A stretch of 64,000 nucleotides of DNA. Origin: Erythroxylum novogranatense (taxonomy: Eukaryota; Streptophyta; Magnoliopsida; Malpighiales; Erythroxylaceae). The stretch lies in contig CM057228.1 of the NCBI GenBank assembly GCA_029891385.1, positions 57,109,783 through 57,173,782 of the forward strand, given 5' to 3'. Below, piece by piece: positions 23,904 through 36,218 of this stretch; position 1 is the stretch's first letter, and each line of letters starts with the position of its first letter. Made by a program: the position numbers and the translations under genes. A model generated the notes under the pieces. It did not search any database. It was not told where the DNA came from and was given only the letters and a program-made list of their open reading frames with translations.

Positions 23904-26002
23904 TACAAGAGTAAGATACTTCCATTCTCCCCCCTCTGATTGCGACCTAGAATTGCGTCTACTAAAGAAAATATTACACTACTTATATGGATATCTCACG
24001 TGTCTCTAGTATTATCGAGGGCCCACTTTCTAATTGGCAGAAACTCACTTGATAATCGTCCCTTGAAGCTTTCCTGTTTAGTAGTTTTCTTGCACATAAC
24101 AAAGCAGACAATGCTAATCCTTTTTCAAATAGTTTTTTTAGCTTTTGCTCAATAATTTTATGTTTTATTTAAAAGTAAATCATAAAAGAATCCTGTGTAA
24201 GAACTTTAAATTGGGATAGCACTACAGTAGTTTATTAAAAGAAGTGCTTTTGCTCTATGATAATAGCTTGATTTTATAATTTACTTCTATTATCTGTACT
24301 AAACTTAACCATATAATTTTACTCTCAAGGTGTTAGACCTTTTATAAAAGGGCGATGTAAAAGGAAGTAATTATGAAATATTAAATTTTACGGTAAAAGA
24401 ATTGATTGGAGAGAATTATTGAAAATTGCAAAGTACAAATAAAAGTTTGACACCAAATTATATCATTTAAATCAATAAAAGATTAATTTGCATTGTAATT
24501 ATTCTTATCTGTACATTAATTCTAAAATATATTAGTCACATAAAGCGTATATTGTAAACACTAATTGGCTCGAACATTAACTTTGTGAGACAAAATTGAA
24601 TTAATAATATCTTTCCAATTATTTGGTTAATGTGAGAGATATAATTTGATTTAAGCATTTCCAATTGAATTAGTATGATATTCTAAAACTTTAAAATTGC
24701 TAACTGAAGTAACTAAATATGTTTATAATGTAAGCTTCTATTTCTAAACTTTGAGTCAAATATATAACAATGTTCTTATTTTATAATTATGTTTATTTTA
24801 TTTTTAAAAGTTGGAGACAATTTCAATTATTATTTATTGAGCTTAACCTTAAAAGGTAATTTTGAAATTTAGATTAAGGCTCGCATCAATGTGTCAAAAT
24901 TTTATAACAAATTATTTTTGGTATATTTTTCAAGATATAATTTCAATTTTAAAATGTATTAACATAAGTTATATATGTTAGGAAAAACTTGATAATGTGA
25001 AAGCGTAACTTTTCCTCTTTATATGATTAAAATGGACTCTTAAAATAATATGAAAGTAAGTAAGGAAGTAGAAGGAGATCTAAATTTTACTGAAAATTTC
25101 CTCAAAATGAAGGAAAAATTTATAGGATTATAAGTTTGATAGAATTTCTACTATATCAAAGTAGGATTATAATGAGAATCTCTCTTATACATATAATTTT
25201 GTAAAACATACATGCTCAAGTTTAAGAGATATTGACAATTAATATTTACAATCTAAACAATACTAAAGATAAATAAAGCAAGTGCATCTATTGTTCTTAT
25301 AGTATAATCTAGTGAATACAGTATCATTCTTACAAGGACTACGAATACTAGGAATAACTATCTTTCAATTATCTAATCTAATAAAACAAATGATTGACTT
25401 AAAATATCTACAAAAATTAAAAAAATCACAGAGCAGAACAATCAAATGATAATCAAGATTCAAATATAGAATCCCTAAAACTTTTATATTTTTAAATTTA
25501 TCTTGATTCAATTATTGAGCTTAGGATTTTAAACTACTAGAGATCCCAATGTTACAACCACATTTGTCTCAAGAAAATCATATCTTGCTTTTAATTTGAT
25601 TGATTGCAATCTCTTTATATTCAAAACTCTTAATAATACATTAACTTGTTTTATGAATTTCTTTGTTAGATTTAACTAACATAAAAGATTTAGGTTATCA
25701 TATCTATAAATTTCATGCAACTCATATTATTCATGCCAATCTATTCTTACATATAATTTCTCAACTTTTATATATGAAATATGAAATATGAAATTGAATC
25801 AAAATGCTAGCAATTCTAATTACAACACAAGAAATAGTCATGAACAATTCAGAAGAGAACTTAAATCATTTGAATATTCATCGTATCTAGATCTATCATA
25901 ATTTAGTTTAAATAAAGATAAAGAAACTAACAAAAATCAAGAAAGGATACAAATTAAAAAACTAGTTCTTATAAATCTTCAAATATTGAAGTTCTTGAAT
26001 TT
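23904..26002. other. AT-rich spacer with no recognisable gene
   Basis: About 2.1 kb of strongly AT-rich DNA without a plausible reading frame, RNA gene or clear repeat. It is the host-side flank between the Helitron 3' end and the copia insertion, and the 5-bp copia target duplication AATCT lies at its right edge (26003-26007). Confidence 0.7.
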
Positions 26003-26007
26003 AATCT

Positions 26008-29000
26008 TGTTGGACCAATGGTGGTTGACAAATTAAATCCCTTTATGTTTTGATAATAATAAAATATCTAGAATTAGTTAAGAAATTATTTCAGGAATTT
26101 TGGGATTATTATTCAATGAAAGATTTGTGCAAATCAAGATGGGCAAGTGACAAATCATTGAAGAATCAAGATGGAAGTTTCCTTATAAGTGAAAGAGGCT
26201 TAAATAATGAGAATTATTGAGGATTTGGTTGGATGTTACCGTTGGAGGACCATAAGTCGACTTGCACAGAATAAGTCGAATTATACATCAAGATCTGAAC
26301 AGCATAAGTCGATTAGAACATCATAAGTCGACTAACTTATGAAGATATGTCAACACAAGTCGACTAACAGTATACAATTCGACTTATCGTGGACCACAAG
26401 TCGACTTACACAGCACAAGTTGACTTATAGAAGAGCGAAGATGCAATTTTACGTAAAATGTTGTCACAAGTCGACTTATACATTCGACAAGTCGACTTAT
26501 GGGTATAGCAAATTAATTCCAACGGTCCAATTAGCCACAAATGGAAAGGAGATTGTTAAGGAATGGCTATAACAATCATGTAACGGCTAGAATGAGCTCC
26601 AACAGCTATTTTTCTACTAGTATAAAGAGTGGATGATTGATGAAGAGTAGAGAGAAGTTTTACAAGCCAAAATACTCTTATATTGCTCCAAAATTCCTCA
26701 TTATTGTTCTTATTTTGTTACACAATTGTATTGAGCACTTATTCTTCAATCTTTATCTTATTTGTCTTACAATTTGAGTGACTAGTGAAAGGTCACGTGT
26801 GAGGTAGGATTTGTGCCGGAAGACAAATCGATTGTAAAGGTAACTTGAGCCGGAAATCAAGTGGCGTTGTAAAAAGTTCACACTCAACTACAAAGTGTGC
26901 ATGTTGGACCCCGAACTTTTGATGAAAAATAGAAATATTAAAATGAATTTTAAATGAGAAAGAAATTGGTAAGAAAATTATGAATTTAACGAAATTTGAT
27001 GAAATTAAGAAATAATTTATGAGAAAAGAATTATTTAATTTTTGAGGACTTTGATATTTGAGTGAACTTATATGGATTATGAGAGGAAAGTGGATGAGTT
27101 GATTGAAATGAAGTTGAATAGCATGAATCAAAAAGAAAAAAAATGTGAAAATTTTAAGAATTTAGAAAGTTTGACTTTTTAGAAAGTGAATGTTTGACTT
27201 TGAGAGTTGACTTTTGATTTAGGCATAATTTGGGAAAATGATCTACATGAAACTTGTAGATCATGTTAAGAGCTTTTCGTAGACATAAAGTTTGATATTT
27301 TTCGATATCGGGAGTGAGAGTTATGATCAGTCAAAGTTAGCTTCGAAGTTTGACTTTTGAGAAAAAAAGGTTGACTTTTTGATTTAGGTAAAATTCGAGA
27401 AAATGGTCAACATGAAACTTGTAGCCTCTGTCGAGAGCTTTTCGTGGACATAAAGTTTGTAATTTTTCGATATCGGGGCTAGGAGTTATGAGCGTTTGAA
27501 AATTTGAACTTGTTTAGGAAAAGTTATTTTGGTACAAAACCTTTGATTGCGTTTTCGACTTCTTTCGAGACCTAATTTGATTTGGAATTCTTCCGGGAAG
27601 TTGTAGAGCTTCCTTTTACCTTTCCATAGACACCAAATTTGTCACAATTCCGAGTTCGGGATCGAGAGATATGATTTTTAAGAAGTTCAATCTTGAAGTT
27701 CCGATAGTTTGTTTCTAATCTGATCCCGTTTATAATCTTTTGCTTATAATTCCGTCGTCCGACATCCGATTGATTTGATTTTTGAAGCGTTGGATTCCTA
27801 AGACAATTACGTTCATTTTTATGAAGAATTATAATTTTTAGGAGATTAAATGGAAAGAGATTGATTGAACCAAAGTAAGAGATGGGTTATAGGTTATAAG
27901 TTGGATAATTTTCTGAACATAGTTCAGTATTTTGCGATTTTCGGTAGTTATACAACTCTGATTGAGTTGATTCTTTTTGGAGAATAAAGTTAAGATATAG
28001 GACTACAAATCATGTGAAGGGATCGAAATTTAATTTCATCCCTAAGATTATCAAATTCTGGATTGAAGTTATGTTAATGTTGAATTTCAGATTTGGTGCA
28101 GGTCCGATAGTATTTCGGCCATAACTTTTTCGTTTTAGATCCACACAAGCATAAAATCACATAAATTCACATAATCATCTAATGCAATTCATAGCATCAA
28201 ATTAATCACATAATAATCACATTCATGACAAAATATGCACTAATTTCTTTAAATCATAAATCAAATAATTTGAAACCCATGAAGTTCATAAATCTTGTAT
28301 TTCTTAAACTCATTTTCATCCTTTGAAATCATAATTTCAACTATTTACATTTTTTTTTCAACAATTGCTTTCTTTAATTTTTAAAAAGTCACATTTAGCT
28401 TATAATTCAATAAATAAATATACTACCCACCTCGAATTAATACCAGAAGCTTGTCCAAATCGTCAATTCTCCAAATTCCTCCTTCTTTCTTTAACTTAAA
28501 ATTCCTAAGCCATAAATATCCAAATTTATCATCATAATTTGTATAATCTCAAAATTAACTATAAGAAACTCAAATTCATCACTTTACCAAGCTATCTAAA
28601 GCAAGAATTTCTAAAATTCCCAAATTCTAAATTTGACCTAAACCAATTAATCAAATTCAATATCATAAATCACTTACTTACTCAAATTAAACTTAGAAAA
28701 CACCAATTCCATATAAATTCAAGCTATTTCAATCTCCAATTTTGAAAATCCCCAATTTTAAAATTGGCTAAACCAATTTATCTAAATTCAATACCATAAT
28801 TCACAAGTTCTTCAAAATTGAATTCATATCTCACTAACCTATATCACTATCTATAATTCTACACCAAAATATCACAAAATTCTTCATCATAAAATTAAGC
28901 CTAAACCTTAATCAATTTTTCATCCAAAATTAAACCCAACCTAAAGCATATATTTCAAAATCAACCTCATACATCACAAACCCATAACATTATCTATATT

Positions 29001-30891
29001 TCTCAATCAAAAATTCAACAAAATCTCAAACTTGAAAATTTTCTCTTACCTCATTTCTCCTCCAAATTCAAATTTTCTTGGTTCCTTAGGAAGCTCTCAT
29101 CATTCTCCATTCTTTTCCTTCTTGGGAAAGTCCCAAAAGCTTGAAGAATCAAGTAGAAAAAATCAAACTTACCTTCCTCTCCCATCTTTCTCCCAACCGA
29201 AATTTCTTTCTCCATTCTTCTTCTTATTTTCCTCTTCCTTTCTTCTCATCATCGTATTTCCTCTCTTCTTTTAAAAATTACAGACCTTTCCAAACATCTA
29301 CACCTCTTAAAAATGTGCCATGTCATTAAAAATGGCTAAAAAGACCAAAATACCCTTGACTTGTTACTTTATGCCATTCTCATATGCGGTTTGATTCGCA
29401 CTATCAATTTGAAGGAATTTGTCCAAACTTCTGCGTTGGATTCGGATCTAAAACGAAAAAGTTATGGCCGAAATACTATCGGACCTGCACCAAATCCGAA
29501 ATTCAACATTAACATAACTTCAATCCAGAATTTGATAATCTTAGGGATGAAATTAAATTTCGATCCCTTCACATGATTTGTAGTCCTATATCTTAACTTT
29601 ATTCTCCAAAAAGAATCAACTCAATCAGAGTTGTATAACTACCGAAAATTGCAAAATACTGAACTATGTTCAGAAAATTATCCAACTTATAACCTATAAC
29701 CCATCTCTTACTTTGGTTCAATCAATCTCTTTCCATTTAATCTCCTAAAAATTATAATTCTTCATAAAAATGAACGTAATTGTCTTAGGAATCCAACGCT
29801 TCAAAAATCAAATCAATCGGATGTCGGACGACGGAATTATAAGCAAAAGATTATAAACGGGATCGGATTAGAAACAAACTATCGGAACTTCAAGATTGAA
29901 CTTCTTAAAAATCATATCTCTCGATCCCGAACTCGGAATTGTGATAAATTTGGTGTCTATGGAAAGGTAAAAGGAAGCTCTACAACTTTCCGGAAGAATT
30001 CCAAATCAAATTAGGTCTCGAAAGAAGTCGAAAACGCAATCAAAGGTTTTGTACCAAAATAACTTTTCCTAAACAAGTTCAAATTTTCAAACGCTCATAA
30101 CTCCTAGCCCCGATATCGAAAATTTACAAACTTTATGTCCACGAAAAGCTCTCGACAGAGGCTACAAGTTTCATGTTGACCATTTTCTCGAATTTTACCT
30201 AAATCAAAAGTCAACCTTTTTTCTCAAAAGTCAAACTTGAAGCTAACTTTGGTGATCATAACTCTCACTCCCGATATCGAAAATATCAAACTTTATGTCT
30301 CGAAAAGCTCTTAACATGATCTACAAGTTTCATGTAGATCATTTTCCCAAATTATGCCTAAATCAAAGTCAACTCTCAAAGTCAAACATTCACTTTCTAA
30401 AAGTCAAACTTTCTAAATTCTTAAAATTTTCACATTTTTTTCTTTTGATTCATGCTATTCAACTTCATTTCAATCAACTCATCCACTTTCCTCTCATAAT
30501 CCATATAAGTTCACTCAAATATCAAAGTCCTCAAAAATTAAATAATTCTTTTCTCATAAATTATTTCTTAATTTCATCAAATTTCGTTAAATTCATAATT
30601 TTCTTACCAATTTCTTTCTCATTTAAAATTCATTTTAATATTTCTATTTTTCATCAAAAGTTCGGGGTCCAACAGTGCAATAAAGTGATTGGCAAAATCC
30701 TAAGTAGGAGCTTAGGTAGAGGACGTAGGTCTTAGCACCGAACTTCTATAAAACAGTGTTTGATCTTCTTCCCTACTCTTTTCCTTTAAGTTTATTTAAA
30801 TTGTTTTTGTGTGTATTAACTTCTGATTTTATTGTAGAAAATTTCAAAAAGCTTAAAGATCTATTCAACCCCCCCTTCTATATCACTTACA
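26008..30891 (+). repeat. 5' LTR of the copia element, split by a nested element
   Basis: The two LTR parts are 26008-26901 and 30675-30891, about 1106 bp once the insertion and its duplicated 5 bp are removed, against 1088 bp for the 3' LTR. A TATA-like TATAAAG is at about 26621. The U3 part holds a cluster of the palindrome AAGTCGACTT (26260-26510), partly mutated. It ends next to the primer site. Confidence 0.9.
26902..30674 (-). mobile_element. 3773-bp LTR-like foldback element with 1.24-kb inverted arms
   Basis: It begins TGTTGGACCCCGAAC, ends GTTCGGGGTCCAACA and is flanked by the 5-bp duplication GTGCA (26897-26901 and 30675-30679); the 3' LTR of the copia element shows the empty site. 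Positions 26902-28142 and 29444-30674 are inverted copies of each other, identical in the parts I aligned except for homopolymer lengths and a few short motifs. The 1301-bp centre (28143-29443) is not inverted. Ends and 5-bp duplication are those of an LTR retrotransposon. In the minus orientation the centre has the pyrimidine-poor leader and GGTAAG-like sites seen in gypsy LTRs, so I read it as an aberrant solo LTR. It has no protein-coding region; the 146-codon frame at 30295-30735 crosses the boundary and is spurious. Confidence 0.8.
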
Positions 30892-30893
30892 AT

Positions 30894-30905
30894 TGGTATC
30901 AGAGC
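30894..30905 (+). other. Primer binding site (initiator tRNA-Met type) of the copia element
   Basis: TGGTATCAGAGC lies two bases after the 5' LTR end. This is the standard plant copia primer site, complementary to the 3' end of initiator tRNA-Met, and it fixes the plus orientation of the element. Confidence 0.93.
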
Positions 30906-30919
30906 AGAAGTATCCAGGG

Positions 30920-32624
30920 ATGGCACACAACAACCTAGCGGAAGAAGGTAACACAAACAATCGCCCTCCTTTATTTAATGTTACTAATTATTCTTCTTGG
31001 AAAAATCCTATCAAGTATCACATTATAAGCGAGGGAGTAGAATATTGGAAGATCATTATCTTTGGTCCACAACCACCGTTGAAAGAAAATGGTGAGTTAA
31101 AAACAGAGCTGGAATACGATGACAATGACTGGAGGCAAGCCTACATCAACGGAAAAAGCTATGAAGTTGATATATTGTGCTCTCACGGTTGAGGAAAGAA
31201 ACCGAGTTAATTCTTGTACCAGCGCCAAGGAAATGTGGGAAAGACTTTGCATCACCCATGAAGGAACCAACCAAGTCCGGGAAACAAAGATCAACATGCT
31301 TCTTTATGACTATGAAATGTTTGTCATGAAGGAAGGTGAGTCTATTTCCACTATGCTTGATCGTTTTGCAGAAATCATAAATGGATTAGGCAACCTTGGA
31401 AAGCATATGACGGATAGCGAGAAGGTGAAGAAGATTCTTCGCTCTCTACCGAAAGAATGAGATTCGCAAGTCACCGCTATTATGGAGTCCAAGGATCTCA
31501 ATCACTTGGAATTCAACGCCTTGGTGGGATCACTTATCAACTATGAGATCATTCTCAAATCCAAAGGAGGTAGAGGTAAATCACAAAAGTCAATTGCTTT
31601 GAAGGCTAACATTTCTTCTCTTGATGAAAGTGATGAAGAAATAGATGAAGAAGAGGATGATGAAGAAATGGCAATGTATGCCAGAAATTTGAGAAAATTC
31701 AAGGGACTTCTCAAAAATCGAAGGAAGGAATTAAATGGTGGAAGACATGGAGAAAGAAAGAGGTTTGCTGTGGAAAGAAAATCAAAAGGATATGATGAAA
31801 AGAAAAGCAATGAAGAATGTTGGAAGTGTGGAAAGAAAGGACACCATGCAAGAGAATGCAAGAGTACATCTTCCACATCAAATTTCCAGAAAGGTGACAA
31901 ATACGACAAAGGAAAAAAGAAAACTAGCCTGGTAGCAACTTGGAGTGATGATGACGAAGCATACCAAAGCGATGATGAAAACAACTTGGCACTTATGGAA
32001 AATAGCTCATCAAGTGATGATGAAAATGAGGTAACTCTCAATGACCAAGATCTAAGAGATTCTTTTGATGCTTTACAAGCTGATTTTGAAGAAACTATTG
32101 AGATTAACAAAAATTTGAGAAAGAAAATACGAGAATTGATTGTTGAAAATAGTACCTTACATGAGACTATTGATGATTTAGATAGTCCAAAGGAAGATCA
32201 TTCTGCATGCCTTGTTGAAAAGGAAAATCTTTTTTGTGAGCTTGATAGACTTAGAAAAGAATTTTCGTATGTGGTTAGAAAATTTGCGAATGAAAACGAA
32301 AAGTTTGAAAAATTGTTATCGTTGCAAAGATATTCAATTTCTAAATATGGATTAGGATATGATCCTTTTGATAGAGATTGTTCGTTAATTTCTAAATTTA
32401 CTAAGGATGGAAAAATCGCTCAATGTGCTAGATGCTTGAAAGATGGTCATATAGAAATTGAATGCAAAAATACTAGGAGATATATTAAGGTTAAGAAAGT
32501 TTGGGTGTTAAAAGGCTCAATACCACCAAATGTGATTTATATGGCTAACCAAAATGGACCCAAAATGGGTTGGGTACCTATAAGAAGAAAGAACGTTGAT
32601 ATTGTAGGTACAAGCAAGAGATGA
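30920..32624 (+). pseudogene. copia gag, frameshifted
   Basis: The ATG at 30920 (MAHNNLAEEGN) starts the capsid region with FNVTNYSSWKNPIKYHI. The frame shifts near 31150 into 31119-32624, which carries the conserved WERLCITHEGTNQVRETKI region. A TGA at 31458-31460 replaces a usually conserved tryptophan. The acidic middle is followed by a CCHC zinc knuckle, CWKCGKKGHHAREC (about 31818-31859), a coiled-coil region (about 32060-32300) and a second CCHC-like knuckle CARCLKDGHIEIEC (about 32422-32463), an arrangement seen in Sirevirus gag. The frame closes at 32624, just before the protease. Gag would package RNA and form virus-like particles; this copy cannot. Confidence 0.88.
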
Positions 32625-33597
32625 AAGGCCGTCAAGCACTTGGTACATCGATAGCGGATGTTCAAGACACATGAGTGGAGACAAGAACTTTTTTGCGAAA
32701 ATTAAACCAAAGAATCAAGGTTATGTCACTTTTGGAGATAACAACAAAGGTAAGGTCATTGGTATTGGTAAAGTGGGTAAGGAACCTTTGCCAACCATTG
32801 ACAATGTTTTGCTTGTTGATGGGTTGAAACATAATTTGTTAAGTGTCTCTCAACTATGTGATATGAATTTTAATGTAAGTTTTGAATCATCACATTGCAT
32901 GGTTAAGAAGGATGGTCATGTTGCTTTCATTGGTTTAAGACATGGAAATACATACATTGTTGATTTACATGATGATAGTTCTTTTAATGAAAAGTGTTTG
33001 GTGACATTAGAAGAAAATGCATTTTTATGGCATAGAAAATTAGGACATGCTCCTTTGCCTTTAATTTCAAAGCTTTTAAAAAATGACATTGTGAGAGGAT
33101 TGCCTAAAATAAAATTTGTTAAAGATCACTTATGTGAATCTTGTTTAAAAGGCAAACATGTTAGAGAATCTTTCAAACCAAAGAAAGAAATTTGCACATC
33201 TAGAATTCTTGAACTTGTTCATATGGATTTAATTGGACCATCTAGACATGCTAGTCTTAGTGGTAAATTATATGTCCTTGTGATTGTGGATGATTTTTCT
33301 AGATTTACTTGGGTGAGATTTCTTGCTAATAAAAGTGATGCTTTTAACGAATTTACCAAGTGGTGTAGGTTGGTTCAAAATGAGAAAATTTTGTCAATTA
33401 TTGCAATTAGAACCGATCATGGAGGTGAATTTGAATGTGAACCATTCGAAAGTCTTTGCGACAAATACGGAATGGAACACAATTTCTCAACACCAAGGAC
33501 TCCGCAACAAAATGGTGTAGTAGAAAGGAAGAATCGTTCTCTTGAAGAAATAAGCAGGACTATGTTAAATGAGTACAATCTTCCTAAAATATTTTAG
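32600..33597 (+). pseudogene. copia protease and integrase region, broken
   Basis: The aspartic protease active site (DSG in YIDSGCSRHMSG, about 32648-32683) is reached through a one-base shift from gag. The frame 32671-33597 then holds the GAG-pre-integrase HHCC zinc site (WHRKLGHA, LCESCLKGKH at about 33030-33160) and the integrase core with the first D in HMDLIGP, the second in RTDHGGEFE and the E in VVERKNRSLEE, all catalytic residues present. It stops with TAG at 33595-33597 where a deletion disturbs the sequence. Integrase would insert the cDNA; the break makes this copy inactive. Confidence 0.9.
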
Positions 33598-33635
33598 CGA
33601 AGTAATCAATCTGATGTCTTTATGTCATCAATAGG

Positions 33636-35669
33636 GTGCATTTACGAAGAGACAAAAAGACACCATACGAACTTTGGAAAGGTAAGAAACCCAATATCTC
33701 TTATTTTCATCCTTTTGGTTGTAAAGTATTTATTTATAATAATGGAAAGAACAATTTAGGGAAATTTGATTCAAAATCTGATGTTGGTGTGTTTATTGGC
33801 TATTCTCAAACTAGTAAGGCTTTTAGAGTTTATAATAATAGGACTAAATGTGTTGAAGAAAGTATTCATGTTAAATTTGATGATATGATTTCACCCCCGA
33901 GAAAGGTTTGTTTTGATGATGATGCAGGAAGTTCAGGTAATAAAATTGAAGAAATTGAGTCCAAGATTGAGGAATTGAAGTTAGATGAAGAAAATCATAT
34001 ACCCAATATTAAAACGTGGGCAAAAGCAAAGAACCATCCTATGGAGCAAGTCATTGGTGATTTAAATGATGGTTTAAGAACCAGGAGAAATATCTATGAG
34101 AATATGAGCAATTCAGCCTTCATCTCATTAGTAGAACCCAAGAATATAGAAGAAGCTCTTGAAGATGAAAACTAGCTATTAGCTATGCAAGAAGAGCTTA
34201 ATCAATTCAAGCGGAATGATGTATGGGATTTGGTAGCTCCACCAAAGGACAAGACTATTATTGGAGTCAAGTGAGTAAATCGGATAAAATATGATGAGAA
34301 TGGTGAAGCGATTAAAAATAAATCAAGGTTAGTGGCTCAAGGATTTTATCAAGAAGAAGGCCTTGATTACAATGAGACATATGCTCCAGTGGCTCGGTTG
34401 GAGGCAATTAGACTATTATGTGCCTTTGCGTCTCATAAAAGGATCAAATTAAATCAAATGGATGTCAAGAGCGCATTTCTCAATGGATACATTCAAGAGG
34501 AAGTCTATATCAAACAACCACCAGGATTTGAAGATCATGAACATCCAGATTATGTCTACAAACTCAAGAAGGCACTTTACGGATTAAAGCAAGCACCTAG
34601 AGCATGGTATGAAAGGTTAAGTACTTTTCTAACTCAACATGGGTATGTTCGTGGTAAGATTGACAATACTTTGTTCATTAAACATGTTGATTAAGATATG
34701 CTTATATGTCAAATATATGTTGATGATATTGTGTTTGGTGCCACTAATGAATTTTTATGTAAAGAATTTAGTGATTTAATGCAAAGCGAGTTTGAAATGA
34801 GCATGATGGGGGAACTCAAATTCTTTCTTGGATTGCAAATCAAGCAACAAAAAAATGGCATTTTCATCCACCAATCTAAGTATACCAAGGAACTTCTTAA
34901 AAAGTTTAAAATGGAAGGATGCAAAGTGGCAGCAACACCAATGGCAACAAATGTGGTCTTGGAGAAACATGAACATGAAGAAGATGTTGATCAAAAACTA
35001 TATAGAGGTATGATCGGCTCTCTCTTATATTTGACTGCTTCTAGACCTGATATTATGTTTGCTACATGTCTTTGTGCTAGATTTCAATCTTGCCCTAAGA
35101 TTTCTCATTTGAGTGCTTGCAAAAGAATATTTAGATATTTGAGTAGAACTGTTAATCATGGCTTATGGTATCCTAGTTGTGAATCCTTTGATTTGTATGC
35201 TTATAGTGATGCTGATCATGGTAGCTGTAGAATTGATAGAAAAAGCACTAGTGGCTTGTGTCATTTCTTAGGTTCATCTTTGATATCTTGGGCTAGTAAA
35301 AAGCAAGTTAGTGTAGCTATTTCCACTGCTGAATCTGAATATGTAGCAATTGGGAGTGCATGTGCCCAAGTTCTTTGGATTAAACATCAATTGCTTGATT
35401 ATGGTATTGTGGTTAAAAATATTCCTATTTATTGTGATAATACTAGTGCAATTTGTTTAAGTAAAAATCCAATTTTGCATAGTAGAACAAAGCATATAGA
35501 AATTAGACATCACTTCATCCGTGATCATTGTTTAAAAGGTAACATTTGCTTGAAGCATGTATCATCTAGTGACCAATTAGCTTACATTTTTACTAAACCT
35601 CTTAAGGAAGATGTGTTTGTGAATATTAAATTGAGACTAGGCATGTGTGATTTAAATTCCTTTGGTTGA
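33636..35669 (+). pseudogene. copia integrase C-terminus, reverse transcriptase and RNase H, with stops
   Basis: A single frame from 33636 to 35669 has three internal stops (34173-34175, 34272-34274 and 34692-34694). 33636-34170 is the integrase C-terminal part (KKTPYELWKGKKPNISYFHPFGC, a well-known copia marker given here by its ends). RT follows with RLVAQGFYQEEGLDY, DVKSAFLNGYIQEEVY, LYGLKQAPRAWYE and the catalytic YVDD at about 34719-34730. RNase H has YSDADHGS, STAESEYVAIGSA and SRTKHIEIRHHFIRD. All catalytic signatures survive. Two of the stops replace a tryptophan that is normal at that place. The frame ends with TGA at 35667-35669. Confidence 0.92.
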
Positions 35670-35814
35670 ATTCATTTTTGGCTACATTCATATATCAAAT
35701 GGTCAAATTATGAAGCAAGTGTGCAATCACATCTGAAGATACATTCATCATGTTGCATAATTGGGCTGAAAAATGACTTATTTAGAGTTTGGACACATTT
35801 TATGACTTGTCCAT

Positions 35815-35970
35815 TAGCAAGTCGACTTATCTGGGAATCAGTCGACTTATGATTTTTCACAGCATTTGGGGAATGCAGAAATTTGAGGATAAGTCGACTT
35901 ATATAGATCGACAAGTCGACTTATGAAGGTCAATAAGTCGACTTATGAGGGAAACAAGTCGACTTATGTT
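35815..35970. promoter_or_regulatory. Cluster of six AAGTCGACTT-like palindromes before the 3' ORF
   Basis: Six near-copies of the SalI-containing palindrome, core GTCGACTTAT, occur in about 150 bp, at roughly 25-bp spacing in its second half. The same palindrome is repeated about nine times in the 3' LTR (38165-38395) and, more decayed, in the 5' LTR. Position between RNase H and the extra ORF suggests a regulatory module shared with the LTR U3, perhaps a second promoter region for the 3' ORF. Confidence 0.6.
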
Positions 35971-36218
35971 TACTTGGAGACTTTAAAACCTTTTCTTCCC
36001 TTTCTTCTCCGCAGACCTATTCTCTCTAAATCTCTGAAATTCCTCTCCTACAACTCGATTTATTTTCTTCAATCTCTTCAAATCTTCCTTACCCATCAAT
36101 TTTTGACCTCCATTATCACAAAACCCCCTCATTTTATCTCCAAATCAACCTTCTTTTACAAAAACCCCTCTCTCAAAACCCTAACCTACAATTTTTCCCC
36201 TCTTCTCTGTAAAGATCC

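Noticed and set aside
23904..26002. Host gene between the Helitron and the copia element
   Set aside because: No frame of useful length, no splice pattern and strong AT bias throughout.
26902..30674. Mutator-like or foldback DNA transposon
   Set aside because: The 5-bp duplication and TGTTGG...CCAACA ends fit an LTR better; a Mutator-like element would give 9 bp. The inverted arms keep some doubt.
30894..30905. tRNA-Met gene
   Set aside because: Only the 12-base primer site is present; no cloverleaf follows.
31541..32110. 189-codon minus-strand ORF
   Set aside because: Antisense shadow of the acidic/basic gag sequence; serine/phenylalanine-rich with no independent support.
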